Assembly (NCBI GenBank): GCA_018857735.1
Contig: JABMCL010001879.1
Coordinates: 395,001-459,000 of the forward strand
DNA: 64,000 bases
Direction: 5' to 3'
Source: Alviniconcha marisindica
Lineage: Eukaryota > Mollusca > Gastropoda > Provannidae
A program made the translations under genes and the position numbers. Each line of letters starts with the position of its first letter. Positions within the stretch are counted from its first letter, which is position 1. Below the pieces are notes generated by a model that was given only the letters and a program-made list of their open reading frames with translations, did not search any database and was not told the origin of the DNA. This document shows positions 30,101 to 56,270 of this stretch, one piece after another.

Positions 30101-32612
30101 CTGAGTCTGAGAGAAACAGAGACTTGAAAGGCATAGAAAATGTACATTCATAGATAGCTGCATGCAATATTGTCCAACTACAAGTGTCTGCACATGCATG
30201 TGTGTGTATAAATATATATATGCACTGCATGTACATGAGACGTTGAAATAAAAATGCTGCAAAATCACTAGTATATAAATAATAACATCATTACAATTCT
30301 CACTACAAAATGCATTTGCAAGGCTGCACATGTACCTCTCCAGACTTCATCTCTGGTGGTTTGCCATCAAAGACATAGACTGGCTTGATGCCGTTCTCCA
30401 GCATACGAATGGTCCGGTAGAACATGCCCATCAGGTGACTGAAACCAACCACAACATTCATCAGGGGATTCTTATCAGTAACGCATCAGCAGATTAAATT
30501 AACACACACACAAGGAAGCACATAGTGGTATATATTTACGTGCTGTAAACTACAGTAAAGTGTAATGAACGAATGAATTTAAGCATGTTTTCCTTGCTAC
30601 TTCTTCTTCAAATGTCCAACTCCAAGATCAAGTGTGCGACTATTAGTATACTACTACTGAGAAGAGGGTTGCAAAATACATCAATAAAATTTGCCTAGAC
30701 TTGATGTACACATGTTGATAACTAAATAAGGCAAAAAACAAAAAACAAAAAAGTAACACAAACGACAAGGCAAAAAAACTATATAAACAAAAAAAGACTA
30801 AAAAGATGGGTTGGTTGGTAGGTAGGAGAAAACCTTTTGTCTCCAGCTATTATTAAATTCAAACAAAAGTTCTCCCAGACACCTATTGCGGTACAGCAGA
30901 AAATAGAGGCAAATGGCAAAATACAAAAAGTAAAATGATAAAAAAAACAAGACTACTAGTACTACAGAGTACAGGTGTGTTTTTTATAAACTCAAAAATT
31001 TAAAGCACACCACACACACATAGGATAAATTGGTCATTTACTACAACATGGATTTGACTCAAATGTCAAAGGGAGAAATGCTTTAAAAAATCCTTGAAAC
31101 GTGTACCTTGTTGTCTCCCCTTCTTCATTTGTCAGCTGCGATCCATCTTGTCTGACGGCAATCAGAAACTGATAGATACTCATGGATGCATCAATCGCCA
31201 CTTTACGACCTGCAATGACACAGCACATACAATATACCAAACAGATCCAATTAAGTCATTAAAATGGAAAGCAATCTTATAAGTTATACAGTGATTTTGT
31301 GTGTACCTCTTTTTATAATCAAAGGCAGCACAACACTTTACAGGGCGCCAATGCTGCCCTAGCACAAAAATAGACATAACGTCAAACCATAAATAAATAA
31401 ATAACAGCACAGCACTTCAGACAAATCAGTCACATTTATGAACATTACTATTCTAATAGAAAAAACATTAATAGAAATAAAACAGTAATGTTCATAAATG
31501 TAAAAGACAGCTCTTGAAAAGTAGGGTAAGATGGAAGGACAGTTCAAGCACAGCAAGGTGGTGACTAGTTCATTCTATATTTATTTGCATCAGTGGATAG
31601 ACTGGAAACTAGCACTTCAATATTTGCATATCCCCACATATGCATTACAACCTATGTATCAGTATATGTCACTGTCTAAAAAAAATGCACCTGTGGCATT
31701 CAAAACTGCATAACTAACACAACCCCACCTCCAAGCATTCTGCTGTACAATCAGTGTAAAACTGCTGCATAGTAACAATTAACACAGACAGCACTGATAG
31801 TATAGTACTTCATTATGTCATAATGAGTACATAATTGAGTATATTATGCCAGTATATTATACATCATTAAGCTACCTCCCTTGAGGAAGAGATCCAGACT
31901 AAAAAGAAATTCACTGAAAGCATCAAGGTGGCTGAACCTGTTGATAAATTACAGCTGACTTTTTTTATGAATGGGAGCTCAAATAAAGTTACACTTCAGT
32001 TCTACGGTATCAATCAGTACTGCAATGTCTGCAGTATCGATCAGTGTTGCAATGGGGCCAAAGCAGGAAAACAGTGTCAACAGCCCAACCCATCTGGCCT
32101 GAGCGCTATTTAGTATTACTGTATTACTATAAATTTAACATTCAGTGCTTACTTACAAATGCCTTTCACTTCTACCAAAGTTGGTCACGTCACGGCTTTA
32201 ACTGTTGACTGATAAATGTCTGGTTCCCATCAGTGCATCAATTTACGCGTAACATGTACGTTACTGAAGCAGTGCAAGGAATGGCAAGGAGAGCTGGGAA
32301 CTGGTAATTGTTGGGTACACACCTCTCTTACCAGTCCACTGTAAAGTGCTACATACCAAATCATGTCTGTAGTTACTGTTCTCAATATACGATCTTTGCT
32401 GTCCCAACACGGCAAGATTACAATGATTCCATCAGTGAATGACTGGGTACTGTTTTGTTATATGATAGTGTTACTGTTAGTAATGAGCTACACACTAAAT
32501 AAAACGACCATAGAGACTAAAAATACCAACCAAAGTAGTTCTTGATGTCATTTTCTTTTAACGAAGATGGGGCGTAGTCTCCTAAAACTTTAGATAGACC
32601 TTGAATACCCAT
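23803..32612 (-). CDS. FEN1: Flap endonuclease 1, 12 coding exons (380 aa)
   Basis: This structure-specific 5' nuclease removes 5' flaps during Okazaki-fragment maturation and long-patch base-excision repair, in the nucleus bound to PCNA. Coding exons in transcript order: 32531-32612, 31107-31209, 30336-30438, 29420-29483, 28840-28949, 28290-28426, 27176-27242, 26638-26769, 25798-25884, 25073-25137, 24375-24501, 23803-23868. They join in phase to 1143 nt; the 380 aa length equals human FEN1. Metal-ligand carboxylates are all present: Asp34, Asp86, Glu158, Glu160, Asp179, Asp181, Asp233. The helix-two-turn-helix signature [10 protein letters not shown] (from 237) and the PIP box QGRLDSFF (337-344) are intact, followed by a basic tail ending GAFKKGK. 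Start context GCCATGG is optimal. The promoter is shared with DDX27. Intron 8 contains ten extra copies of the exon 8 donor. Confidence 0.98.
24040..24200 (-). mobile_element. Dispersed element with internal (CA)n, copy 2 (reverse)
   Basis: On the plus strand the order is CAATCAGAATGCT, (TG)n of about 60 bp, CAAGATTTTGTACTTTACA, then AAT trinucleotides: the reverse complement of copy 1. It sits in FEN1 intron 11. Confidence 0.75.
24375..24501 (-). CDS. FEN1: FEN1 exon 11, PIP box (residues 317-359)
   Basis: The exon encodes [20 protein letters not shown], then the PCNA-interacting QGRLDSFF. Acceptor TTTTCAG; donor GTGTTG. Confidence 0.96.
25073..25137 (-). CDS. FEN1: FEN1 exon 10 (residues 296-316)
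   Basis: The exon encodes [16 protein letters not shown] and QKGF, matching the family's LKWxxPxEEEL block. It ends two bases into codon 317; donor GTGAGT. Confidence 0.95.
25798..25884 (-). CDS. FEN1: FEN1 exon 9 (residues 267-295)
   Basis: The exon encodes [20 protein letters not shown] and EVTDPATLD, corresponding to the conserved W-x-x-KEA-x-x-LF-x-EPEV region. It is 29 whole codons; donor GTAAGT. Confidence 0.96.
26125..26660 (-). repeat. 49 bp minisatellite built from FEN1 exon 8 donor boundary
   Basis: Eleven units at about 49 bp spacing have their CCTGTTCTCACC marks at about 26141, 26190, 26236, 26284, 26333, 26384 (diverged), 26431, 26480, 26529, 26578 and 26627. The last belongs to the true exon 8. 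On the FEN1 strand each unit is about 33 bp of exon (coding [10 protein letters not shown]) plus 16 bp of intron, and most keep AAAG/GTGAGA as a consensus-quality donor. Confidence 0.95.
26638..26769 (-). CDS. FEN1: FEN1 exon 8 (residues 223-266)
   Basis: The exon encodes [13 protein letters not shown] with catalytic Asp233, then [18 protein letters not shown], the helix-two-turn-helix that grips the duplex. It is 44 whole codons. The donor at 26637 is chosen as the first of the repeated donors; later ones shift the frame and reach a stop. Confidence 0.95.
27176..27242 (-). CDS. FEN1: FEN1 exon 7 (residues 200-222)
   Basis: The exon completes Arg200 and encodes [19 protein letters not shown] up to DE, matching the family's PIxEFxLxxxLxE stretch. 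Donor GTTGGT. Confidence 0.94.
28060..28250 (+). repeat. Possible decayed SINE family 2 fragment
   Basis: GCAAGGCTGGTAAGCACGC, GAGGTTCAACTCCACTTC and CCCTTCTCTTGAAAA resemble the family 2 tRNA-like head and its junction, but with many mismatches. Confidence 0.35.
28290..28426 (-). CDS. FEN1: FEN1 exon 6, nuclease I-domain (residues 155-199)
   Basis: The exon starts [16 protein letters not shown], with metal ligands Glu158 and Glu160. It continues through [13 protein letters not shown], with Asp179 and Asp181, to LRHLTFSEA. Acceptor ACGCAG, donor GTGTGT. Part of this exon and its acceptor is duplicated 79 bp upstream in transcript sense. Confidence 0.97.
28400..28563 (-). repeat. Tandem duplication across FEN1 exon 6 acceptor
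   Basis: Two units of about 80 bp (28400-28480, 28481-28563) share the exon 6 start, the acceptor and about 55 bp of intron (CCAGTGACAA, GAAATACACAGGTGGGA). The upstream copy keeps a CGCAG acceptor, with a decoy exon start at 28505. Confidence 0.85.
28570..28795. repeat. Imperfect repeat of ATGACTCAATGTGT units
   Basis: About seven occurrences of TTTCTATGACTCAATGTGT-like units lie between FEN1 exons 6 and 5. Confidence 0.8.
28840..28949 (-). CDS. FEN1: FEN1 exon 5 (residues 118-154)
   Basis: The exon encodes [19 protein letters not shown] and [11 protein letters not shown], just before the catalytic CEAEA. Acceptor CACAG, donor GTGATT; 110 bp. Confidence 0.96.
29420..29483 (-). CDS. FEN1: FEN1 exon 4 (residues 97-117, part of 118)
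   Basis: The short exon encodes [20 protein letters not shown], part of the helical arch (clamp) through which the 5' flap threads. Donor GTGAGT. Confidence 0.95.
30336..30438 (-). CDS. FEN1: FEN1 exon 3 (residues 62-96)
   Basis: The exon encodes [19 protein letters not shown] and [15 protein letters not shown]; Asp86 in VFDG is a metal ligand. Donor GTACAT. Confidence 0.97.
31107..31209 (-). CDS. FEN1: FEN1 exon 2 (residues 28-61)
   Basis: The exon completes Gly28 and encodes [19 protein letters not shown] with metal ligand Asp34. It ends two bases into Ser62; donor GTACAC. Confidence 0.97.
32531..32612 (-). CDS. FEN1: FEN1 exon 1 (residues 1-27)
   Basis: The exon encodes [20 protein letters not shown] and NDIKNYF. 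MGIxGLxKxLxDxAP is the N-terminal signature of FEN1; the free alpha-amine region enters the active site in the family. Donor GTTGGT. Confidence 0.96.
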
Positions 32613-32907
32613 GGCTTTAGTTGACACACTAAAAGACCGTAGGATAATGAAAGTGCAGCGACTAACTCCCGCCAGTTCGTTTTTGCAAAGTAAGCGTCTG
32701 TACTTTCGTACGAAATCAGAAGAATGCAATGAAACTGATTTCTTGAACTCTCCCATTGAAATTTCATGCATTGCATTTACCAAAATTATCATTTATATGA
32801 TTGTTGTGAAAACTGGTTCAGTGCAAACTACTTTTTCGGGTTTTGTTTTGCTTCCAGCCGCTACATTATTACGCAACTTTTGTATTAGCTCAGCAACTGA
32901 TCCTAAA
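32613..32907. promoter_or_regulatory. Bidirectional FEN1/DDX27 promoter interval
   Basis: These 295 bp separate the divergent FEN1 and DDX27 start codons and must hold both 5' UTRs and core promoters unless an unseen 5' exon exists. No TATA box is positioned for either gene. A perfect 12 bp palindrome TTTCGTACGAAA sits near the centre (32704-32715). Both start codons are in strong contexts (GCCATGG and AAAATGG). Confidence 0.75.
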
Positions 32908-49050
<16,143 letters not shown>

Positions 49051-49186
49051 GCAGGAGCCGGGTGGAAAAATCGGCTTTGGCAAATTGGTGTCAGACTAGG
49101 GGAGTAAGACCAGATAATTATTGTTTTTGTGTGGGGAAAATTGGCTTTGGCAGATTGGTGTCAGGACTGCAAAACTAGGAGAGAAA

Positions 49187-49548
49187 GAACGCTTATTTAT
49201 TAGGATACCAAAACACAATCTGCAAATTTTCAGGGTAATCCCCTTTGTGAAGCTACAACACGACACATTAAATGACATTAAACAACAGTTAAACAATGAA
49301 AAATGAGATGAGATGCAAAATAACAAAACAAAATTGGTTTAGCTATGTTGTTTTGAGAAGCGCAATAACTTATCTTTTTTGGTTGAGAAGCAAAATGACA
49401 TCTTTTGGGGTTATTTTTAACCATATTATCTCATTATTCATCATTTTTCACTGTTTATCTGTTGTTTAAGTGTAGTTTGTAGCTTGACAAAGGGGATGAC
49501 CCCAAAAATTTGCAGATTATGTGTTTGTGTCCTAATAAAATAGCGTTC
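49187..49548. repeat. Inverted repeat pair (arms ~125 bp, spacer ~113 bp)
   Basis: Left arm 49187-49313 and right arm 49427-49548 are diverged reverse complements. GGGTAATCCCCTTTGTGAAG pairs with CTTGACAAAGGGGATGACCC, and AACAACAGTTAAACA pairs with a TGTTTATCTGTTGTT stretch. Both are copies of one interspersed family also seen at 36285 and 50843. Confidence 0.8.
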
Positions 49549-49646
49549 TTTTGAACCTTTTATGTGTTTGGATCTTGTTTTAGAATGCTAGCAGTCATTC
49601 TTGTTTCAGATTTTATTGTCCCACTATGTGCTTTTGCAGCTGATGT

Positions 49647-49950
<304 letters not shown>

Positions 49951-50394
49951 TATGACATCAGCTGCATTGACAAGTGTCCCACTGTGGGTTTTTGCAGCTG
50001 ATGTTGACAGCATTGCTGACAGTGCCCTGCTGTGTGTGCTTGCAGAAGATAACAAAAGAACTGCTGAGCAGTGACAAGAAGATGACTGCATCTGCTCCAC
50101 TACAGACCTCAGTTTCCAGAGCATTGCAACACTTTGTTTGTGGAGTGCCACAGTGTGTTCTCCTGTCTACCGCAACACCACCAAACCACCCCACAATCCT
50201 CCCCACCCTCGTTGGAAGAAAATGATTATGTACACATGATGCGGTGGATATGATGATGATGATAAACATCTACAATGAGATGAGAATAAATGAGAACAGA
50301 AAAGACTGTAGTGGTTTTTGTGTGTGTGTGTGAGAGAGAGAGAGCTCTGACCATGTTCAGTTTTTCCACAGTTTTCATAATTATCTCCTCTCTG

Positions 50395-50740
50395 TTTTTC
50401 TCCCCCTCCCATCTTCTCTATCTCCACTCTCTAGTTCCTTCCCTCATCTCCCCTCTTTCCTCTCCCCCCCCCCCCCCCCCCTTCGCTGTCTCTCTCCCTC
50501 CCCTCTCTTGTTCATTCCATTGTTATATTATCCTTACTTATAGTTATCTCCTACCTCCCTATCTTTCTCCCCCTTCCATCTCTCTTCTTCTCTGTCTCCA
50601 CTCTAGTTTCTACCCTCGTCTCCCCTCTCTTTCTCCGCCCCCCCTCTCCCCTTCTTTCTGTCTGTCTCACTCCTCTCTTTCTTTTCTTCCCTCATCGCTC
50701 TCTCTTTCTCTCCTCCTCCTTCTCTCTCCTCTGTGACTGC
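50395..50740. repeat. Pyrimidine-rich tract
   Basis: CTCC/CTCT-rich sequence with a 20-base C run at about 50464-50483. Its Ser/Pro/Leu frame is compositional. Confidence 0.85.
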
Positions 50741-50842
50741 AGGGTGAACTACTGTTTGAAAAACGTCAGTTTTCTTGGCTTCCAAGCACTGGACAAGTAA
50801 ACAACAGCTGAACCAAACAGAAGATAAGTCATCTCAGTTTCC

Positions 50843-51030
50843 ATCGTTTTCAACCGTTTAACTGTCGTTTTGTTGCTTGACGAAGGGGATCACCCCGAAA
50901 ATGTGCAGATTGTGCGTCTATGTCATAATAAATAACCATATAACTTTATTGCCAAGTGTCAATACACTGATTGCACGAGGAATGTTTTGTGGTGCCAGCG
51001 TTCTTTTGAATCTTGTATGTGTTTGGATCT
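50843..51030 (+). repeat. Interspersed repeat (CTTGACGAAGGGGAT family), forward
   Basis: GTTGCTTGACGAAGGGGATC, ACCCCGAAAATGTGCAGATT and GTTCTTTTGAATCTTGTATG match the 49427 copy. About 60 bp with a different sequence interrupts it near 50935-50998. Confidence 0.75.
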
Positions 51031-51154
51031 TGTCCATTTTCTGATCTTTCGTCTCTGTGCCTGTCCCAGCTCTCACCAGCTCCATTGTCGTCGACGTCGG
51101 TCCGTTTTTTCGTGGGCACGGCACAAAACAGGTCCAGTGCTGCCTGCCTTTGCC

Positions 51155-51232
51155 TGCCCCCCCCCCCCCCCCCCCCCCCCGCCCTTTTCCATTAAAGGAA
51201 AATGGGGGGGGGGGGGGGGGGGGGGGGGGAAA
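51155..51232. repeat. Poly-C / poly-G hairpin
   Basis: About 25 C lead into GCCCTTTTCC, the short loop ATTAAA, then GGAAAAT and about 26 G. The arms are complementary with one or two mismatches, forming an inverted repeat of about 36 bp arms. Confidence 0.9.
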
Positions 51233-51960
51233 GAGAGAAAAAAGCTGGCTAATCGCCCAGCAGTGACAGAGACCAGTTCCAGCAGTGAGAGGCCTGTCTG
51301 TCCAAAACGTCACCCTGTGTACCTTTTCACCTTGACCTCCCACGGTGATTGGAAACTGCCGTCTTCACAGGCTACCCACAAACACGCTGTTTCTCAAAGT
51401 CCAGTCACTGACACGTCAGCAGAAACCATTATAAAACAAACTGAAGCGACACGCACCATCAGCATTCGCATTTACTACTGAGGTATAAGTAAACTCAAAC
51501 GTAGACTTATAATATCGCCCTGACAAACCCGTAATGGTTGACTGGGCGTGAAACGCGAAGTTACCTACCTATAATATTAATGGACAAAACATTAACACAT
51601 TCTTGGCACCTTCCTCTCTCTTCCAACATACCAATCTGTGTCTTCCTAACATTCTCTTTTCTCTCTTTCTTCACGACATCCCTCTTATTTACACAGTGCA
51701 GTGTTTATTGCATTGTAGGTGTTCTTTTTAGAACCGGGATTGTATCCAGTGGTGGAAAAGGACACCACTCCGTCAAGTGTCCCAGAGAGGAGAGCGGGCT
51801 TTCATCCTAAAGGATCGTTACTGCCGTTGACCAAACTGTTGAAACTGTCCCAAAGGTATCACTGGAGTTAAGCTTCTGGCAGATGTGGGAAAGCGCACAC
51901 GTTTTTCTCCTCAGAGCTTTGGAACCTTCTTGAACTTAACTCTTCAGTTCAAGATGGTAT

Positions 51961-52720
51961 CTATGCGCTCCGAAAAGCCCATATGCGCTCCACCCCGTCT
52001 GTCAGAAGCTTCCCAAACGTCGACTTTGAAATGGTTGCAATGGTTGTCCATTCGTCTTTCAAGGAAGATGTCTAGTGCTTCCTCTTTCCACGCCTCTCTC
52101 CTCCAGGTGATCAATGGTGTGATGTCCTCGGCTTTGTGCCCACAGGTAGTGTCTCAAGCTCAACACTTCAAATCTTCCGAGAAACAAGCCACTTGTGAGA
52201 GTTGCTTTGCCCGCCAGTCTGTCTGCTCGGTCGTTTCCCTTCACTCCGGCACGGTATGTCCAGGGCAGTACACCCACAGGAGTTTACGAAGGTGGATGTC
52301 GACCATCGACACATTCCAGTCTGGTCTTCCCATTGCACTTTTCACTTTTTGTCGCAAGCTCACTGAGTCTGTGAGGATGGTGGCATGTGTGGTCTGACTG
52401 TCACCTCTTGAGGCAGTCCAGCATGGATGACTACTTCCACGTCCATTGTCAAACTGGAAGTTGAACTTGCAGTGTTGCACAGTTCTTGTGTGAACAACAC
52501 TCTGGCAGTCTGATGTCTGGCAGATGGAACAGTGGCTGAGAACTTTCCCGCGGAGCTGAAAGCTACGAGCCGGGAGCAGGGAAAGCAGCAGGGAGCAGTC
52601 AACATCAACATGGCACCGGAGAAATGCAGAGGAGCTGTCTGTCCTGCCATTCACACCTTGATGACTTCTATGTGAAAGGAGAGAACTCAACACGCGGACG
52701 GCAGCGTTGAGACGCTGCAA
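51961..52720 (-). pseudogene. Degraded LINE ORF2 remnant, RNase H domain and C terminus
   Basis: Read on the minus strand, several frames give a non-LTR retrotransposon RNase H region: ILTDSVSLRQKVKS, PDWNVSMVDIHLRKLLW and VYCPGH, then after a frameshift near 52255-52275 GVKGNDRADRLAGKA (the HxGxxGNExAD block), LRHYLWAQSRGHHTIDHLEE, then another frame with STFGKLLTDGVERIWAFRSA and TAG at 51961-51963. No reverse transcriptase was seen, so the copy is 5' truncated as well as frameshifted. Upstream sequence to about 53000 may belong to it but is not recognisable. Confidence 0.85.
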
Positions 52721-53134
52721 TCAAAAACTCGTGAAGCTAACGTCGGCTTTACAAACTTAACTAAACGCTGGATTGCTTGGCGACGTGTCCGCTCACAGTC
52801 CAGTCTAGGGTGAGACGTCCCACGTTTGTGTAGAAAAACAACAACAGCGGTGTTCAGGCGAGACTGGGATTTTCTTTTTGTCACCTTGGGGTCAGCGGCG
52901 GTCATTACGCTCAACATCAAAGAATCCAATGAGGCGTGAATCTGGCACCGGAAACTGACACAGCGTGCATTGGATTCCAGTTGACCGAGCTGACCAGCAG
53001 GGAGATTTTTTGTCACCGCCAAACATTGGCACAGTAGCTGTGTGTGTCCGTTAGCTTGTCTGTCGGGGCGTTGGTCTGGCTGTCCGGGTCCAAGAACGTG
53101 ACTTGTGACTCGAAACACAGTTCTTTGGAACAAC

Positions 53135-53137
<3 letters not shown>

Positions 53138-53214
<77 letters not shown>

Positions 53215-53469
53215 CACCACACCACACACACACACCACAGCACCAACACACACACACACACACCGCACGTACACACACACGTCACGTCACACACACACAC
53301 ACACACACACACCATCACGTCACACACACACACACACACCATCACGTCACACACTCACACACCGTCACGTCACACACACACACACACACCGTCACGTCAC
53401 ACACACACTCACACACCGTCAAGTCACACACACACACTCCGTCACGTCACACACACATACACCGTCACG

Positions 53470-53532
<63 letters not shown>
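53138..53532. repeat. (CA)n array with interspersed CGTCACGTCAC units
   Basis: CA repeats flank a block (53279-53470) where about seven TCACGTCAC cores, plus one TCAAGTCAC variant, occur every 24-30 bp within CA runs. Confidence 0.93.
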
Positions 53533-53533
<1 letters not shown>

Positions 53534-53770
53534 ACATACAAAACGTGTAATACCGTAATGCACCTTTAACAGATATAATGCAGTACATCTTCTATCTTAA
53601 AGGTGCAGTACGATATACGTCAGTCTTCATCGATACGTTTGTCTCATTTTTCTTTTTTGAGGAAGAAGGGGTGTTAGTCATACTAATATTTAATGTCCAT
53701 TCAACCACAACGGTCGTATCACATTCCGAAACTTGACTTGTCAACTGGAGCGGCATTTTTGAAGCTACAA

Positions 53771-54100
53771 AGTAAGTAAAGATGGTGCTTAACGTCCACA
53801 GAAACCATAAGGCTTATTAGGGGCGGGGAGAAGGGGGGGGGGGGAGGGGCGATGGATGTGGAGAGAGAAGGAGATAATATACCTATCGCTACATTGTCAC
53901 CACCAGAATGACTTCTGCATTAAGGTGGGCACCGACGAGAGCCATTTTAATGTTTCATAATTGTGAGGGACAAAGTCTCACAAGACACTGTCCACAGACC
54001 ACAACTTTTGAAGAGAAAGGAGAGCCGATGCGGATTCGATTGGAACCGAGGTCCCTCTGCTTACCATCCTAACGCCTTACCGCTAGGCCAAACGGGCTCA
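53771..54100 (-). mobile_element. tRNA-derived SINE family 2, near full length, reverse
   Basis: On the minus strand, it starts GAGCCCGTTTGGCCTAGCGG (A box) and GTTCCAATCGAATCC-like B box, then TTGTGGTCTGTGGACAGTG, ATTAAAATGGCTCTCG and ends TTATGGTTTCTGTGGACG, TTAAGCACCATC and TTTACTTACT. A G-rich run (53827-53848) interrupts the tail. Confidence 0.85.
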
Positions 54101-54182
54101 CAGCTACAAAGTGAATGTGCCTGTGGCATTGTATGTCCGAAGCTGCTTGACTGTCGGTGTGTGCATGTGGGGAGCGGGAGCG

Positions 54183-54185
<3 letters not shown>

Positions 54186-54217
<32 letters not shown>
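54186..54217. repeat. Poly-G run
   Basis: About 31 consecutive G. Similar runs lie at 55352-55371, 55704-55730, 56685-56715, 60931-60951 and 62314-62331. Confidence 0.95.
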
Positions 54218-54221
<4 letters not shown>

Positions 54222-54469
54222 AACGGAACTACAAAGCCTGTGGCAATATATGAGCGGGCAACGGTCAGCCAGAAGCAATCAGACGTGATGATTTGGAGAG
54301 CGGGGACGAGAGGGCTTGACTTCACGAAGGCGATAACTCCGCGCAAGCAGTCAGAATGAGTGCGTGTCAAGTGGGCTGGGATTAGGCCGCGCTGCGCCCC
54401 ACCGTCTCGCCTTTCTTTGCCCGCCGCGAACAAAGTAAAGGTGTGCAAGTTCTGAGTATGACCAGCGTA

Positions 54470-54474
<5 letters not shown>

Positions 54475-54506
<32 letters not shown>

Positions 54507-54583
54507 GCCGAAGGCTGGACTGTGACGTAAAAAAGTATTGTATTAACTATTACTTATTCCATTATCATGATAAAAACATTTTT

Positions 54584-54645
<62 letters not shown>
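54475..54645. repeat. Two (CT)n microsatellites
   Basis: (CT)n lies at about 54476-54502 and 54588-54643, separated by AT-rich unique sequence. Confidence 0.95.
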
Positions 54646-54648
<3 letters not shown>

Positions 54649-54689
54649 AGTTAGGCCAACGTTTGACTAAACCTATTTGCTTTTCGTTT

Positions 54690-54795
54690 CAGTGTTGCTT
54701 GACATCCACAGAAACCATCAGGCTTATTAGGGACAGAAAGCCCAGGACGGCCACCTCGACTTTCACACAGGGTCCTGAGCTCTGTCACCTTTCTG
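54690..54795 (-). repeat. SINE family 2 tail fragment with shared flank
   Basis: GACATCCACAGAAACCATCA and GGCTTATTAGGGACAG are followed by CACCTCGACTTTCACACAGG. The latter block is shared with 14960-15060, so the two fragments derive from a longer related element. Confidence 0.65.
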
Positions 54796-55026
54796 GTCAT
54801 AAAGCCAGCACTTTTAAAGGTCGGCCCTAACCTTCCCCAAACATGTTCTGTCTACGTAGGCCGGCCTTCCACCAACAGGTAGAAAAGATCAAGGAGTGAA
54901 AATAAAAAACATCAAAGATTTTGTTTTAACTGCCCCGTCCAGGTCATTATTTCCAACTTGATTTAAAATCATGCTTTCGTGACTAACGATTGTTGGGACT
55001 GGCGAGTGTTCACAGCCGGCACCAGT

Positions 55027-55340
55027 GAGCCGGTTTGGCCTAGCGGTAAGGCGTTAGGCTGGTAAACAGTGGGACCTCGGTTTGAATTCGTTTCGGCTCT
55101 CCCTTTGTCTTCAAAAGTTGGTGGTCTGTGAACACCGTCTTGTAACTTTGTCCCTCGGAATTAATGAAACATTAAAATGGTTGTCATTGCTGCCCAATGC
55201 AGGAGTCATTCCGGTGGTCATTCTGATGGTGGCAGTGTAGCCATAGGTATATAACCTCCCTCTTCCCCCACCCTATTCTCCCCGTCCCTAACAATCCTTA
55301 TGGTTTCTGTGGACGTTAAGCACCATGTTTACCTACTTTA
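55027..55340 (+). mobile_element. tRNA-derived SINE family 2, full length
   Basis: GAGCCGGTTTGGCCTAGCGG (A box), GGTTTGAATTCG (B box), TTGGTGGTCTGTGAACACCG, CATTAAAATGG, GCAGGAGTCATTCCGGTGG, and the 3' end TTATGGTTTCTGTGGACGTT, AAGCACCATG, TTTACCTACT. This is the reference copy for the family in this window (about 314 bp). Confidence 0.88.
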
Positions 55341-56229
55341 CAGCTGGCACAACGGGGGGGGGGGGGGGGGGTATGTGTGTGCGGGTTTGTGTGAGTGTGT
55401 GTGTGTATGTGCGCGCGCGTGCGCGCAGGTGTGTATTTTTTGCGTGCGTGCGTTTGTGTGTCCGTGCGTGCGTGCGTGTGTGTGTGTTATTTATAAACGC
55501 TGTTGAACTCGACTTTGTCCTTAGGACGCAGGAGAGAAGAGAGCGGTGACTGACCGACAAAACGCTGCAAGTAGTTGGCCTATCTGCATTGAAACGGCAT
55601 TGTGACCCTTTGTTCAATCGCTGGGGTTTCCGGCCTGGGTATAGTCCTCTTTTTCCGGAAGGAGGAGGTTGAGTGGAGTATGTGTGGTAGGGCCTGGGAA
55701 GGACGGGGGGGGGGGGGGGGGGAGGGGGGGGTTGCACTATAAGCATAACTAGTAGGATACAAAATAGTCTCAAAGCTCTTCCTGCAAAGTGGTCTACAAC
55801 CCCATCAAAATCAGTGCCGTGAAAAAGAAAAAAAGAAAGAAAAAAACTTTAAAAACGGGGAGAAAAAGCAAAAAAAAAAAAAAGTAACAACACTCACAAA
55901 AACGGAATATTCTCAAAATAGACTGTCTCCCCACTATTCCCCCTGCTAGCGAATGGAGCTTCTTCCGAATTGGACTGAAAAGACCCATTATGCTGGGGTG
56001 GTTGCACAATCAGTTTTCATGCCACATGGGGCTGCTATTTTAGCCGCTTTCTTTATTCATTTCAACAGCGATATTATAAAGAGAGGGACGAAAATAGATA
56101 GCTCAAAGGAAAGGTAAATACGTAAGCTTGGCTCAACGGGCCCAACGGTCAAGGTTGTAGCTATAGCCTCTTTGTGTTCATTTTCTTTTCAGGTAATTAT
56201 AAGTGCTGCGAAAGGCTCTGAAATCATTA

Positions 56230-56232
56230 GGA

Positions 56233-56270
<38 letters not shown>

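Noticed and set aside
51885..52397. A 170-codon plus-strand frame
   Set aside because: It is the antisense of the LINE RNase H remnant, which reads sensibly only on the minus strand.
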